A stretch of 64,000 bases of DNA from SAR116 cluster alpha proteobacterium HIMB100 (GCA_000238815.2 AFXB01000010.1:62001-126000), one strand, 5' to 3'. Positions 12,356 to 22,703 are shown, counted from the stretch's first letter. The notes: generated by a model from the letters alone, not told the origin. Numbers and translations: made by a program.

Positions 12356-14122
12356 TCAAAGTGGTGCACATTTTCCAGCAAGCCAGTCTGCTACCGCTGG
12401 TTCCAAATGCGGGGCAAGCCTGTCAAAGACAGATCGATGATAGCTGTTCAGCCATTCTAGCTGAGGGGCCGATAAAACAGCGCTGTCGATAAGCTGTCGG
12501 TCAAACGGAAAACAGGTGAGCGTCTCAAAACCCAGATAGCCCGGTTTGACCTGTTCTACATGAACCAGGGTTTCATGCCTTATACCGAAGCTGCCTTCCT
12601 GATAATATCCCGGTTCATTAGACAGAATATGACCAGCCTGCACGGCAACCTTGCCCCGTTTCGATATTGAAACCGGCCCTTCATGCACATTCAGGATATG
12701 GCCGACACCATGCCCCGCCCCATGACCAAAATCCAGCCCCTCAGCCCAAAGCGGGGCTCTGCAGATGGCATCAAGCTGGACGCCAGTTGTGCCAGCCGGA
12801 AATACGGCAGCAGCCAGCTGGCAATGAGCAGCCAGAACAAGGCTTGCTTTGCGCATCAGCTCTGGCTCTGGGCTATGACCGGCGTCTGTCAGAAACACTG
12901 TACGCGTAATATCGGTGGTGCCGCAGTTGTAATGCGCTCCAGAATCGAGCAGCAGCACACCATCTCCTGACAGGGTGTAATCCTCACCATCCACCGCCCT
13001 GTAATGCACAATTGCGCCGTGATCACGCCATCCTGCAATTGTGGCAAAACTATCACAAATATAAGCCTCAGACTCTGCCCTGAACGCGGTCAGCTTTCGG
13101 CCAAGTTCTGCCTCGCTCAGGCTTGTCCGATCTGCCTGTGTCTCAAGCCAATGAAAAAACCGACTTAACGCTAATCCATCCAGAAAATGAGCGTGTCTGA
13201 ACCCCTCCAGCTCTGCCTGCGTTTTGCGGGCCTTTTCTGCAACCAGCGGATCAGCTCTCAGCGTCACATCAAGGCCTGCTTGCCTTAACCGATCCTGAAC
13301 AGCCACAGGCAGACTGGCTGGATCACAGCCTATATGTTGTCCGCTCAATTCCTGCAGATACGTCTCCAACTCTGCCCAGCCAACCGCTTTATAGCCTTTA
13401 TCATGCAGCTGAGGATGATCAGTAATAAAGGTAAGCTCTTTGTCCGCACTCAGGATCCCGAAACACAAATGAACAGGCGTGAAAGCAAGGTCACAACCAC
13501 GCAAATTGGTCAGCCACATCATCACATCAGGAGCACTGATAAACTGCAGATCAAGTCCGTTCTGCTGCATTTCCTCTGCAGCCTTTCCCAGCTTTTGCTC
13601 TGCGCTCTGGCCGGTATAGGCCATATCTACAGCGAATATTTCTGTTTGCGGTGATATCGGTCTGTCTGTCCAGACAGCAGCTACCGGATGGGCTGCAACA
13701 GGCCGCCACTGGATTTCGGCACCGCTTACATGTGCGGGCAACCGCTCAAGGCCTGTTAGGGTGACAGCATAGCTGTCAAAACCGAGAATAACCTTTTGCT
13801 CAGCCAGATATGTGGCCATCCAGTCCTTCAAAGACAGCTCTGCTGTATCTATCGTATCATATAGGCTTGCGTCCACCTGATGGGCGAGCTGGACAGTATA
13901 GCGGCTGTCAGAGGCCACCACAGCCTTGTCTGCCAGAATCAGCGTAACGCCGGCAGAGCCTGTAAATCCTGTCAGCCAGGCCAGATATTCATCTTCTGCT
14001 CTGACCTCTTCTCCTTGGAACCGATCCGCTCTGGTGACAAGTAAACCATCCAGCCCTTGCTGAGCTATCTGTTTACGCACGGCGGCCAGTTTTCCTGATG
14101 CTGAGGTAAATTGTTCTGCCAT
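12356..14122 (-). CDS. pepP: Xaa-Pro aminopeptidase (M24B family)
   Basis: This 588-residue protein is a metallo-aminopeptidase of family M24B that removes N-terminal residues preceding proline. It has two creatinase-type N-terminal domains and a C-terminal pita-bread catalytic domain. Metal ligands can be read in the blocks LLDSGAHY, GTTDITRT, HGAGHGVGH, NEPGYY and the final FETLT. The long form with duplicated N-terminal domains resembles eukaryotic-type aminopeptidase P and is common in Alphaproteobacteria. It runs head to tail with prmA and the helicase gene, all on the minus strand. It may be called Xaa-Pro peptidase rather than PepP proper. Confidence 0.9.
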   Translation of the reverse strand: MAEQFTSASGKLAAVRKQIAQQGLDGLLVTRADRFQGEEVRAEDEYLAWLTGFTGSAGVTLILADKAVVASDSRYTVQLAHQVDASLYDTIDTAELSLKDWMATYLAEQKVILGFDSYAVTLTGLERLPAHVSGAEIQWRPVAAHPVAAVWTDRPISPQTEIFAVDMAYTGQSAEQKLGKAAEEMQQNGLDLQFISAPDVMMWLTNLRGCDLAFTPVHLCFGILSADKELTFITDHPQLHDKGYKAVGWAELETYLQELSGQHIGCDPASLPVAVQDRLRQAGLDVTLRADPLVAEKARKTQAELEGFRHAHFLDGLALSRFFHWLETQADRTSLSEAELGRKLTAFRAESEAYICDSFATIAGWRDHGAIVHYRAVDGEDYTLSGDGVLLLDSGAHYNCGTTDITRTVFLTDAGHSPEPELMRKASLVLAAHCQLAAAVFPAGTTGVQLDAICRAPLWAEGLDFGHGAGHGVGHILNVHEGPVSISKRGKVAVQAGHILSNEPGYYQEGSFGIRHETLVHVEQVKPGYLGFETLTCFPFDRQLIDSAVLSAPQLEWLNSYHRSVFDRLAPHLEPAVADWLAGKCAPL

Positions 14123-14146
14123 AGCCTTGTTCCCTTGTGGCCCCGG

Positions 14147-15031
14147 TCAACCAATACGCCGCTTGGTAAACACAAGGCAGCACCATTCACCCTGATCAAG
14201 ACGTTGGTCAAGTACCATTTGGCGCGCCCGATAATCACCAATAATCTGGCGGGCCTGGCTGCGCAGCAGACCAGACAGAATAAGCTTTCCGCGAGGAGCC
14301 AGATTGCTGGTTAAATCAGCAGCCATGCGCCGCAGTGGCCCGGCCAGAATATTGGCCAGAATAATGTCATACGGCCCGTTCCTGGACACATAACGCGCCG
14401 CAAACCCCTCTGAGACCACCGCCCGCATCTTGGCAGGACTGATCTGGTTTTTCCGTCTGTTTTCAATGGCTGTTCGCACAGATACCGCATCATTATCAAC
14501 AGCAAAGATATCTGCCGCAGGAAACAGCCTCTGTGCGGCCATCGCCAGAATCGCACTGCCACAACCCATATCCAATATGCGGCGCGGACGAGCTGAAGCT
14601 TTACGCTGATCAGCCAAAGCCAAAAGACAAGTTTGTGTGGTGGGATGGGTCCCTGATCCAAATGCCAGAGCCGCCTCAACCAGAAGCGGCAGACTGCCTG
14701 CTGGCCTGTTCTGCTGGATATGACTGCCGTAAATCCAAAACGGACCCAATTGGAGCGGCGGAAAATCCTTGCGGTTTTCTGCCAGCCAATCTCTGTTCTG
14801 ATGGCAAATCAATTGCGTTTCAATGACCTGCTCAGGACGAACAGACCGGCTCACCACTTCGTCTATAACCGCACGGTCAGGTTCCTGTTCAAACCAAGCC
14901 TGCAACACGCTGTTGCCGTCATTTATCTTTTCAACAGACAAAGCTTCAGCGTCCAGAACCACTTCCAGGCCAGTTTCGAGGGGTAACGTCTGTCCGCTGA
15001 TAACAGCTCTGAAACACCAATAATCTGTCAT
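14147..15031 (-). CDS. prmA: ribosomal protein L11 methyltransferase (PrmA)
   Basis: PrmA trimethylates ribosomal protein L11 using S-adenosylmethionine. The C-terminal half is a class I methyltransferase: the PrmA signature AFGSGTHPTTQ is followed by the SAM motif LDMGCGSAILA and the motif IV region DIILANILAGPL. The N-terminal half is a divergent substrate-recognition domain. ATG at 15031 was preferred over the GTG at 15034; a GAGGGG ribosome binding site lies upstream. The product is 294 residues, normal for the family. It sits 13 bases downstream of the helicase gene. Confidence 0.92.
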   Translation of the reverse strand: MTDYWCFRAVISGQTLPLETGLEVVLDAEALSVEKINDGNSVLQAWFEQEPDRAVIDEVVSRSVRPEQVIETQLICHQNRDWLAENRKDFPPLQLGPFWIYGSHIQQNRPAGSLPLLVEAALAFGSGTHPTTQTCLLALADQRKASARPRRILDMGCGSAILAMAAQRLFPAADIFAVDNDAVSVRTAIENRRKNQISPAKMRAVVSEGFAARYVSRNGPYDIILANILAGPLRRMAADLTSNLAPRGKLILSGLLRSQARQIIGDYRARQMVLDQRLDQGEWCCLVFTKRRIG

Positions 15032-15043
15032 CACAGCCCCTCT

Positions 15044-17335
15044 TTAACTGACATCATCACTGCGCTTCACAAAGCTGGCGACAACCTTTTTCAGACCAGC
15101 TTTATCAAACTGTATTTCCAGCTTGTCTGCTTCAATTGCTTCGACTGAACCCATTCCAAATTTCTGATGAAACACCCGCTCACCAAGCTTGAAATCATGC
15201 TTTCCAGACTGAGGCAACCAGCCATCACGGTCACGTTCAGGCACAGATGAGGACCCGTTTTGTCGTGACGCCAACCGCTTCCACCCGGGCCCATAACCTG
15301 GCTGACCTGCCCGTTCAGCAAGCGCGCCCAACATAACCGGCTCGACCTGTCCGAAACTGAGGCCCTGTGCCATATCCTCGTCAATATGCTTAGCTGGTAA
15401 TTCACCAACAAAGCGTGACGGGATAGACGATTGCCATAAACCATGTACACGCCGGTTCGCCGCAAAGCTGATACATACCTGGCGGCGTGCACGTGTCAGC
15501 CCAACATAAGCCAGACGACGTTCTTCTTCCAGGCCAGCCCCGCCACTTTCATCTAAGGTGCGCTGACTGGGGAAAATCCCGTCTTCCCAGCCGGGCAGAA
15601 ACACCATATCGAACTCCAGCCCCTTTGCTGCGTGCAGGGTCATCAATGTCACTTCACCTTCCTGTGGTGTGGTGTCATTATCCATCACCAAAGAGATATG
15701 TTCCAGAAACCCGCCAAGCGTGTCAAAATCTTCTATCGCTGAAACCAGTTCTTTCAGGTTTTCCAACCGGCCGGGAGAATCTGGCGATTTATCTTTCTGC
15801 CACATCTCCGTATAGCCAGATTCATCCAGCACCATTTGCGCGAATTCTGCTGGTGGCAAGCTGTCTTTTTGCTGATACCACCTGGCCATCTGCGCACAAA
15901 ACGCGCTAAGCGTGCGCCTTGCCTGAGGTTTAAGCTCATCGCTGTCGGCCAGCGCTCCTGCTGCTGCCAGCAAGGGCATGTCACGTCCGCGGGCCAGCTG
16001 GTGAATGACCTGCAGCGTCGCAGGCCCCAATCCGCGTTTGGGTGTGTTAATGATCCGCTCAAACGCCAGGTCATCTGCCGGTTGGTTAATCAAGCGTAAA
16101 TAGGCCATCGCATCTCTGATTTCCGCACGTTCATAGAACCGCGTACCCACCACCCGGTAAGGCAGACCTATGGCCAGAAACCGTTCTTCAAATTCACGTG
16201 TTTGAAACCCGGCACGGACCAGAACGGCAATCTGATTTAAATCAAATCCATCTTTCAGATGGCCTTCAATTTTACTGGCCACATTACGGGCTTCATCCTG
16301 GCCATCCCAATACCCGGAAACCAGCAGCTTCTGTCCATCACCAGTAGAGGTATATAATGTTTTGCCAAGCCTGTTTTCATTCTTGGCGATCAGGCTGGAT
16401 GCGGCTGCCAGTATATGCCCTGTTGAACGGTAATTTTCTTCCAGCCTGACTGTTTTTGCTCCTGGATAATCTGTTTCAAACCGCAGAATATTCCCGACCT
16501 CTGCGCCCCGCCAGCCATAAATCGACTGATCATCATCGCCAACACAACATAAATTCTTATGTGCAGATGCCAGCAATCTTAACCACAGATATTGGGCCAC
16601 ATTCGTGTCCTGATACTCGTCCACCATGATATGCGTCAGACGTGACTGATAGCTGGTCAAAACATCAGGATGAGTCTGAAAAATATGCAGCATATGCAAT
16701 AACAGATCGCCAAAATCAACTGCGTTCAACCGGACCAGACGGGCCTGATACTGGCTGTATAGCTCTATTCCGCGGCCGTTACAAATATCACCGGCATCAG
16801 CAACAGACAGCTTTTCAGGACGCAAACCCCGGTCTTTCCATGAACTGATTTGTGCTGCCAGAACCCTTGGTGGCCAGCGTTTTAAGTCAATCTGCTCAGC
16901 CTCCATCAATTGTTTTAACAGCCTGTTTTGGTCATCTGTATCCAAAATGGTAAAATCTGATTTCAGACCGACAAGTTCTGCATGTCGCCGCAGCATCCGC
17001 GCAGCCAAAGCGTGAAAGGTACCTAACATCACCTGTTCTGCCATGGGTCCGACAAGCTGAAACACCCGCTCTTTCATCTCGCGTGCGGCTTTATTGGTGA
17101 AGGTCACTGCCAGAATATTCCATGGTGCAGCAGTCCGGCTGGCCACCAGTTGGGCCAAACGAGAGGTCAATACGCGTGTCTTCCCGGTCCCTGCCCCAGA
17201 CAAGACCAAAAGCGGACCATTCAAGCTGGTCACCGCATCTGCCTGTGCCTCATTCAGCCCCTCCAGCCACGGGCCAGCCAAGACAGACGGCACAAACCCT
17301 TCAGATGTGGCCGGGATATCACCAGATGTCGTCAC
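15044..17335 (-). CDS. uvrD: UvrD/PcrA-type ATP-dependent DNA helicase
   Basis: This is a superfamily 1A 3'-to-5' helicase acting in nucleotide excision and mismatch repair. Of 763 residues, it has Walker A GAGTGKT (47-53), motif Ia (VTFTNKAAREMKER), motif II DEYQDT, motif III GDDDQSIYGWRGA, motif IV ENYRS, motif V TLHAAKGLEFD and motif VI GLTRARRQ. The C-terminal tail has the tudor-like segment RVFHQKFGMGSVEAIE, which in PcrA/UvrD contacts RNA polymerase. The start is a GTG with no strong ribosome binding site. UvrD and PcrA cannot be told apart by sequence alone. Confidence 0.93.
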   Translation of the reverse strand: MTTSGDIPATSEGFVPSVLAGPWLEGLNEAQADAVTSLNGPLLVLSGAGTGKTRVLTSRLAQLVASRTAAPWNILAVTFTNKAAREMKERVFQLVGPMAEQVMLGTFHALAARMLRRHAELVGLKSDFTILDTDDQNRLLKQLMEAEQIDLKRWPPRVLAAQISSWKDRGLRPEKLSVADAGDICNGRGIELYSQYQARLVRLNAVDFGDLLLHMLHIFQTHPDVLTSYQSRLTHIMVDEYQDTNVAQYLWLRLLASAHKNLCCVGDDDQSIYGWRGAEVGNILRFETDYPGAKTVRLEENYRSTGHILAAASSLIAKNENRLGKTLYTSTGDGQKLLVSGYWDGQDEARNVASKIEGHLKDGFDLNQIAVLVRAGFQTREFEERFLAIGLPYRVVGTRFYERAEIRDAMAYLRLINQPADDLAFERIINTPKRGLGPATLQVIHQLARGRDMPLLAAAGALADSDELKPQARRTLSAFCAQMARWYQQKDSLPPAEFAQMVLDESGYTEMWQKDKSPDSPGRLENLKELVSAIEDFDTLGGFLEHISLVMDNDTTPQEGEVTLMTLHAAKGLEFDMVFLPGWEDGIFPSQRTLDESGGAGLEEERRLAYVGLTRARRQVCISFAANRRVHGLWQSSIPSRFVGELPAKHIDEDMAQGLSFGQVEPVMLGALAERAGQPGYGPGWKRLASRQNGSSSVPERDRDGWLPQSGKHDFKLGERVFHQKFGMGSVEAIEADKLEIQFDKAGLKKVVASFVKRSDDVS

Positions 17336-17559
17336 GTTTTCTTACTCACTGTAAATTGTCTGAACACAGCTTTTCCCTGTTACGCCTGCAACAAAGTCGG
17401 ATGCTTTTGATGTACTGATAAACTAGTTTAATCACAAGGACTGTCACGGTACAGCCGCAAATATTCTGCCCGCCTGTTTTGCAGGATTGCGAAACTGGTC
17501 TTCTGCGCGTATGCTCAGGGCCGAAAATATTGATTTAACCAAGGCCACAGACCCGCATT

Positions 17560-18333
17560 ATGACAGCCCCTGTAAACAGCTCTTCACTCAGGCAGGTACC
17601 TTTCGCCAAATTGTCAGCCCTTGTCTGTGCTCTGACTGTTCTGTCAGCATGCACAGCCTTGCCAGAAGATCAGAAGACAGCTGAGACCGACCCTTATGAA
17701 AATGCCAACAGAGCGGTGTTTGCATTCAATATGACGGTTGATGATTATGTACTGGAGCCAGTGTCTGATGCCTACAGACAGACCGCCCCGGAACGAGTCC
17801 AGAAAGGGGTTCAGAATTATGTATCCTGGACGAGCCTGCCGTCGACGGCTGTGAATTCAGGACTGCAGGGCAAATTTGAAAATGCAGCTTTGGCCAGCCT
17901 GACCTTTTTGGTTAATGGGCTGACATTTGGTTTTGCTGACCTTATGGAGGGCGAAGACAGACCAAAGCGCGAAGATTTCGGCCAGACCTTGGCATCAGCA
18001 GGCGTCAGTGAGGGGCCTTATCTGATGGTGCCTTTCCTGGGCAGCCATTCGGCCAGATCGCTGAGCGGCCGGGCTGTGGACATGGTTCTGAATCCGCTTG
18101 GTGCCTTTGATGCTGAGGCTGTGGAAACCGCCCAGACAGCAACACCGGTTGTCTCTACAGTCTCTTTCAGAGCGGCCTATTTTGATACGATCAATGATGT
18201 GAAATATAACAGCCTTGACCCCTATGCCCGGACACGGTCTGCCTATTACCAGCAACGGGCCAGGCTGTTGCGGGATAATTTGCCAGAACAGGATGACGGG
18301 CTGGACGAATTTGAAGATTTTTTCTCAGAATAA
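17560..18333 (+). CDS. mlaA: MlaA (VacJ) phospholipid-asymmetry lipoprotein
   Basis: MlaA removes phospholipids from the outer leaflet of the outer membrane and passes them to MlaC. The 257-residue product has a signal peptide with lipobox LSAC (Cys at residue 31), then the family core: DPYENANRAVFAFNMTVDDYVLEPV and GPYLMVPFLGSHSARSLSGRAVDM. A DDGLDEFEDFF tail closes the protein. The gene is divergent from the helicase gene across a 224-base gap and is followed by mlaC. The mlaFED transporter genes are not in this window. Confidence 0.93.
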   Translation: MTAPVNSSSLRQVPFAKLSALVCALTVLSACTALPEDQKTAETDPYENANRAVFAFNMTVDDYVLEPVSDAYRQTAPERVQKGVQNYVSWTSLPSTAVNSGLQGKFENAALASLTFLVNGLTFGFADLMEGEDRPKREDFGQTLASAGVSEGPYLMVPFLGSHSARSLSGRAVDMVLNPLGAFDAEAVETAQTATPVVSTVSFRAAYFDTINDVKYNSLDPYARTRSAYYQQRARLLRDNLPEQDDGLDEFEDFFSE

Positions 18334-18361
18334 AGACAAGCAAATGATGAGGGCGGATACC

Positions 18362-19000
18362 ATGATCAGAAATTGGGTTGAGATTATGCGAGCAGGTTTG
18401 TTTGGGCTGTTTTTGACCGTGATGGCTGTTTTACCGGCACAGGCGAATGACCGGGTGGCTGAGGCAGAACAGCTTGTTTCTTCTCTCATCTCCGCGCTTG
18501 AAACCAATCTTATGAATGACAGCTCTTCTGATGAGGAGAACAAGCAGTTTTTGAACCAGCTTGTTGACACTTACTTTGATGTTGAAGGGATCACCCGGTT
18601 TTCGGTTGGCCGGTACTGGCGCATTGCAACAGCAGATGAACGTAAAACCTATGCGCGTTTATTCCGGTCTGTTTTGCTGAATCAAGCGAGCTCTCAGTTT
18701 CATCAGCTGAAAAATCTGGAATTCAAACCGACCACCAGCAAAGCCAGAGGCGAAAAGCTGGTCCTTGTTGGCGGCATTATTCACGATAAATCAGGCGAAT
18801 TCCCTGATGTTGAAATGTTCTGGCGCGTGGTAACCTTGCCGGACAAGCCAGCAAAAATCTTCGATGTCGAGATTGAAAATATCTCTATGCTGAAAACACA
18901 GCAGGATGAAAACACCACACTTATCCGCCGCAATGGTGGACGCTTTGCTGCATTAAACGAAGCCCTGCAGGAACAGCTTGCTCAGCAGCAAACCAACTGA
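18362..19000 (+). CDS. mlaC: MlaC-type periplasmic phospholipid carrier
   Basis: MlaC ferries phospholipid between MlaA and the inner-membrane MlaFEDB complex. The ATG at 18362 is preceded by GAGGGCGG and gives a clear signal peptide (basic start, hydrophobic core, AQA cleavage site); ATGs at 18344 and 18347 are possible. The mature protein shows family features: LVDTYFDVEGITRFSVGRYWR, then TYARLFRSVLLNQ and a beta-rich lipid-binding half ending in KIFDVEIENISM. Adjacent to mlaA, as expected for this pathway. The 3' end converges with ettA 22 bases away. Confidence 0.88.
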   Translation: MIRNWVEIMRAGLFGLFLTVMAVLPAQANDRVAEAEQLVSSLISALETNLMNDSSSDEENKQFLNQLVDTYFDVEGITRFSVGRYWRIATADERKTYARLFRSVLLNQASSQFHQLKNLEFKPTTSKARGEKLVLVGGIIHDKSGEFPDVEMFWRVVTLPDKPAKIFDVEIENISMLKTQQDENTTLIRRNGGRFAALNEALQEQLAQQQTN

Positions 19001-19021
19001 CAGTCCTCGGATTTGTTCAGT

Positions 19022-20701
19022 CTAGCGTGATATCGGCTTATATTTAATCCGCTTTGGTTGCGCAGCATCTGCGCCCAGCCGGCGTTTTTTATCCTCTTCA
19101 TAAGCCTGATAATTGCCTTCGAACCATTCCACATGGCTGTCCCCCTCAAAGGCCAGAATATGGGTGGCGATCCGGTCAAGGAACCATCTGTCGTGGCTGA
19201 CCACAACCGCACAACCGGCAAAGTCAAGCAAAGCTTCTTCCAGAGCGCGCAGCGTATCGACATCCAAATCATTGGTCGGCTCGTCAAGCAGCAGCACATT
19301 TGCCCCGCTTTTCAGCATTCTGGCCAGATGCACACGGTTACGCTCACCGCCCGATAACTGGCCAACACGTTTCTGCTGGTCACTTCCTTTGAAATTAAAC
19401 AGGCTGACATAGGCACGCGATGGCATGGTCCGCTTACCCAACTCCAGCTCATCAAGCCCGTCAGATACCACTTCCCATACAGTCTTGCTGTCATCAAGTG
19501 CGTCACGGGACTGATCAACATAGCCCAGCTTCACGGTCTCCCCTAATTTCAGGGCACCATTATCTGCTTGGTCTTGGCCTGTCAGCAACTTGAACAAGGT
19601 TGATTTACCTGCACCGTTCGGCCCGATCACACCAACAATCCCACCAGGCGGCAGGCGGAAATCAAGTCCCTCAAATAACAGCTTTTCGCCAAAGCCCTTT
19701 TCAAGACCCTCAGCCTCAATCACAACATCCCCCAGACGCGGGCCAGCCGGAATAGAAATCTTTGTGGTTTCATTGCGCTGTTCACGATCTTGTTCCAACA
19801 GCTTTTCATAAGCATTCAGCCTGGCCTTGGATTTTGACTGCCGTGCCTTTGGTGCAGAACGCACCCATTCCAGTTCACGCGACAAAGATTTCACACGAGC
19901 ATCTTCAGCCCGGCCTTCTTGTTCAAGGCGTTTGTGTTTCTGCTCCAGCCAGCCAGAATAATTGCCCTGATAGGGAATGCCCTGTCCTCTGTCCAGTTCC
20001 AGAATCCAGCCCGCTACCTCATCCAGGAAATACCGGTCATGCGTGATGGTTACCACTGTACCCGGGAAATCATGTAAAAACCGCTGCAGCCAGGCAACAG
20101 ATTCAGCGTCCAGATGGTTTGTCGGCTCATCAAGAAGCAGCATATCCGGCGCGCTGAGCAACAACCGGCATAAGGCCACACGTCGCCTTTCTCCCCCTGA
20201 TAATTTGGTCACATCAGCAGCCCCATCCGGCACCCGCAACGCATTCATCGCAATCTCTGCTTTGCGTTCCAGATCCCAGCCATCTATCGCATCGATCTTC
20301 TCCTGCAGCTCGGCCTGCTCTGCGATCAGGTCATTCATCTCATCATCGGTCATTTCTTCTGCAAAACGGGCACTGACCTCATTAAATCTGTCGACAAGCT
20401 GTTTGGCTTCCCCCATGCCAGACAGCACATTGCCAGCAACATCCATTGACGCATCCAGATCAGGTTCCTGCGCCAGATACCCGATATTAATTCCCTCTGC
20501 TGGCCAGGCTTCTCCTGAAAATTCAGTTTCTACGCCGGCCATAATTTTCAGCAAGGTCGATTTACCCGCACCGTTCAGGCCGAGCACACCAATTTTCGCT
20601 CCGGGCAAGAAGGACAAGCTGATATCCTTTAAAACTTCTTTACCTCCTGGATAGGCTTTGCCCAACCGTTGCATTGTATAGACATATTGTGTGCTTGCCA
20701 T
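19022..20701 (-). CDS. ettA: energy-dependent translational throttle protein EttA (ABC-F)
   Basis: EttA is an ABC-F ATPase that binds the ribosomal E site and tunes translation to the ADP/ATP ratio. The 559-residue protein has two ABC domains (Walker [10 protein letters not shown] and GPNGAGKST; signatures LSGGERRR and LSGGERNR; Walker [12 protein letters not shown] and [11 protein letters not shown]) joined by a charged linker. The arm insertion in the first domain ([23 protein letters not shown]) fits EttA rather than Uup. No transmembrane segments, so it is not a transporter. Divergent from the small membrane-protein gene at 20826. Confidence 0.95.
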   Translation of the reverse strand: MASTQYVYTMQRLGKAYPGGKEVLKDISLSFLPGAKIGVLGLNGAGKSTLLKIMAGVETEFSGEAWPAEGINIGYLAQEPDLDASMDVAGNVLSGMGEAKQLVDRFNEVSARFAEEMTDDEMNDLIAEQAELQEKIDAIDGWDLERKAEIAMNALRVPDGAADVTKLSGGERRRVALCRLLLSAPDMLLLDEPTNHLDAESVAWLQRFLHDFPGTVVTITHDRYFLDEVAGWILELDRGQGIPYQGNYSGWLEQKHKRLEQEGRAEDARVKSLSRELEWVRSAPKARQSKSKARLNAYEKLLEQDREQRNETTKISIPAGPRLGDVVIEAEGLEKGFGEKLLFEGLDFRLPPGGIVGVIGPNGAGKSTLFKLLTGQDQADNGALKLGETVKLGYVDQSRDALDDSKTVWEVVSDGLDELELGKRTMPSRAYVSLFNFKGSDQQKRVGQLSGGERNRVHLARMLKSGANVLLLDEPTNDLDVDTLRALEEALLDFAGCAVVVSHDRWFLDRIATHILAFEGDSHVEWFEGNYQAYEEDKKRRLGADAAQPKRIKYKPISR

Positions 20702-20825
20702 GGTCTGACTGTTCCTTTTTGCCCGACTGAGATGCTGAAATTTCTGTCCTCTTACATAGCCTATTCATCTCTGCTTTGCTATGCTCATATTGGAATTTTC
20801 ACAGAACATCGCTAAACTCTAGCCT

Positions 20826-21197
20826 ATGTCTTTTTTCGATCTCTCCGGCTTATTCCCTCTGCCCTTATGGAAGCTTCTGCTTGATGTGGCTGTTGCCTGC
20901 ATGATGTGGGCAATACTAGCGCGGTTTGTGGTGGTGGTGGTGTTTGGTGATACACCGCCCCTTGCCGTGCTGCGCTCTGTTCTGCGGCTGACAAACAGGC
21001 TGATGCGGGTGTTGGGTTACATAACCCCGCGCGCATTGACGCCTGCTGCGCAATGTCTTTCAGCGGCCTTTTTTATTTTTTTGCTGCGTTATTACGGGCT
21101 TCCCGCGATCCTTGATTACAATATCAGCGGCCTGGCCAGCCTGCCCGCTGAAGCCAGGCTGACAGATATCATCACTGAACTATTGCGTTTGATCTAA
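20826..21197 (+). CDS. small multi-pass membrane protein of unknown function
   Basis: I do not recognise this 123-residue protein. Three hydrophobic stretches (about residues 15-40, 55-70 and 70-92) suggest two or three membrane passes, with a short polar C-terminus. It begins 125 bases from the divergent ettA start and its last 18 bases overlap the convergent gene 21180-21572. The arrangement resembles YggT-like small membrane proteins, but no diagnostic motif is visible, so no function is assigned. Confidence 0.7.
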   Translation: MSFFDLSGLFPLPLWKLLLDVAVACMMWAILARFVVVVVFGDTPPLAVLRSVLRLTNRLMRVLGYITPRALTPAAQCLSAAFFIFLLRYYGLPAILDYNISGLASLPAEARLTDIITELLRLI

Positions 21198-21572
21198 ACG
21201 AACTTTCCTGACCAGCTGCCCCTTCGGGTTCACCAACAACAGCTCTTGCCTGCCGTCGTTCAGCTCAACATGAAGCCACAGACTGCCTGCCTCATCTGCG
21301 GCTTCTATGGCGTGCAAAATTGTGCCTGCACCAAGGCTGACTGAAACTGTCTTTGCCACTGGCGGTTTGTCTGACAGCTTATTCATCTGCTGTGACATGC
21401 CATATACAAGGGCGACCAGCCCGCCTGCAATCAGCACTGTCATGATAATGATGGAAATTTTCAGGGCGCGGACTGTTCCGGCTGATAAAGGGCTGCCGGT
21501 CTGGCCATCAGCTGTATCAGATGTGTCTGGTGAGGGTGACGACAAAAAAACCTCCCTGCCGGGTTTGCGCAT
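21180..21572 (-). CDS. single-pass membrane protein of unknown function
   Basis: This 130-residue protein has a polar N-terminus of about 35 residues, one transmembrane helix (about residues 37-58) and a periplasmic domain of short beta strands (VSVSLGAGTILHAIEA, LWLHVELNDGRQELLLVNPKGQ). The pattern resembles a conserved alphaproteobacterial family of unknown function (DUF6476-like, from memory). It converges on and overlaps the 20826-21197 gene by 18 bases, and is divergent from the pseudouridine synthase gene. Confidence 0.75.
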   Translation of the reverse strand: MRKPGREVFLSSPSPDTSDTADGQTGSPLSAGTVRALKISIIIMTVLIAGGLVALVYGMSQQMNKLSDKPPVAKTVSVSLGAGTILHAIEAADEAGSLWLHVELNDGRQELLLVNPKGQLVRKVRLDQTQ

Positions 21573-21659
21573 TGCTGTCTGACGTTTTAAACTGTCCTAC
21601 GCGATAAGCCAAGCAACAAGTCAACACCAACACATCATAAAGCAAGGCAAACCCACCAG

Positions 21660-22655
21660 ATGAGCGAGTGCTTTACCCTCACTGCAGATGCTGAACAGGC
21701 AGGACAAAGGCTGGATAAATGGCTGGCAGACAGCCTTGCCCGTGATGATCTGTCCAGGTCACGTCTGAAAGCCCTGATCAAGGAGGGCGCGCTGGCCCGT
21801 GACGGCCAGAAAGTGACAGACCCGTCAGCAAAAGTAACTGCAGATACCGCCTACCACCTTACCCTGCCTGATGCCGCCCCGGCTACCCCGCAAGCTGAAG
21901 TCCTGCCGCTGGATATATTATTTGAAGATGAACATCTGATCTGTATCAACAAAGCCGCCGGCATGGTTGTGCATCCGGCTCCGGGCGCGCTGTCGGGCAC
22001 ATTGGTGAATGCGCTTCTGGCACATTGCGGCGACAGCCTGACCGGTATTGGCGGGGTTGCCCGGCCGGGCATTGTCCATCGTCTGGACAAGGAAACATCC
22101 GGCGTGATGATTGCCGCCAAAACCGCGGCCGCGCATGCAAAGCTGACCGATATGTTCGCAGCACATGATCTGGACCGGCGGTATCAGGCTGTGATCTGGG
22201 GCCTGCCGGCAAGCCGGTCTGATACCATAGACGCCGCGCTGGCCCGCCACCATACAGATCGCAAACGCCAGGCGGTTCAGGCCCGTGGCCGGTCTGCTGT
22301 GACCCATTACACAACTTTGCGCGATCTACCGCCTTTTGGCTGCCTTGTGGAATGCCGGCTGGAGACGGGCCGCACACACCAGATCAGGGTTCATATGGCC
22401 CATATCGGGCATGGCGTTATCGGCGATCCCCTCTATGGCCGTCCCAAACGGGCAGGCCAGATGCCGGACACCATCAGCCGCGACGCGCTCGCGATTTTGC
22501 GTGCCTTTCCGCGTCAGGCCCTGCATGCGGCCAGCCTGTGTTTTGCGCATCCTGTTACTGGCACGCCGCTGGATTTTCAGACCCCTCTGCCAGAAGATAT
22601 GACAGACCTTATCACCACCATAGATAAGGCGATTGCGGCCCGTGGCCGGGCCTGA
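21660..22655 (+). CDS. rluD: 23S rRNA pseudouridine synthase, RluD type
   Basis: This RluA-family enzyme isomerises uridines to pseudouridine in 23S rRNA. The 331-residue protein has an N-terminal S4 RNA-binding domain (RLDKWLADSL...RSRLKALIKEGAL, residues about 17-70) and a catalytic domain with motif GIVHRLDKETSG, in which Asp143 is the catalytic residue. The S4 domain plus the family motif favour RluD over RluA. The gene precedes rpoH in the same direction with a 112-base gap that holds a candidate heat-shock promoter. Confidence 0.9.
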   Translation: MSECFTLTADAEQAGQRLDKWLADSLARDDLSRSRLKALIKEGALARDGQKVTDPSAKVTADTAYHLTLPDAAPATPQAEVLPLDILFEDEHLICINKAAGMVVHPAPGALSGTLVNALLAHCGDSLTGIGGVARPGIVHRLDKETSGVMIAAKTAAAHAKLTDMFAAHDLDRRYQAVIWGLPASRSDTIDAALARHHTDRKRQAVQARGRSAVTHYTTLRDLPPFGCLVECRLETGRTHQIRVHMAHIGHGVIGDPLYGRPKRAGQMPDTISRDALAILRAFPRQALHAASLCFAHPVTGTPLDFQTPLPEDMTDLITTIDKAIAARGRA

Positions 22656-22703
22656 CCCCCTCGGTCTTGTCATTTTATCGCGGTCTGCCTTAATTCTGCC
22701 CCT

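Noticed and set aside
19977-20654. 225-codon open frame antisense to ettA
   Set aside because: It lies wholly inside a conserved ABC-F gene and its Ser-rich translation has no domain.
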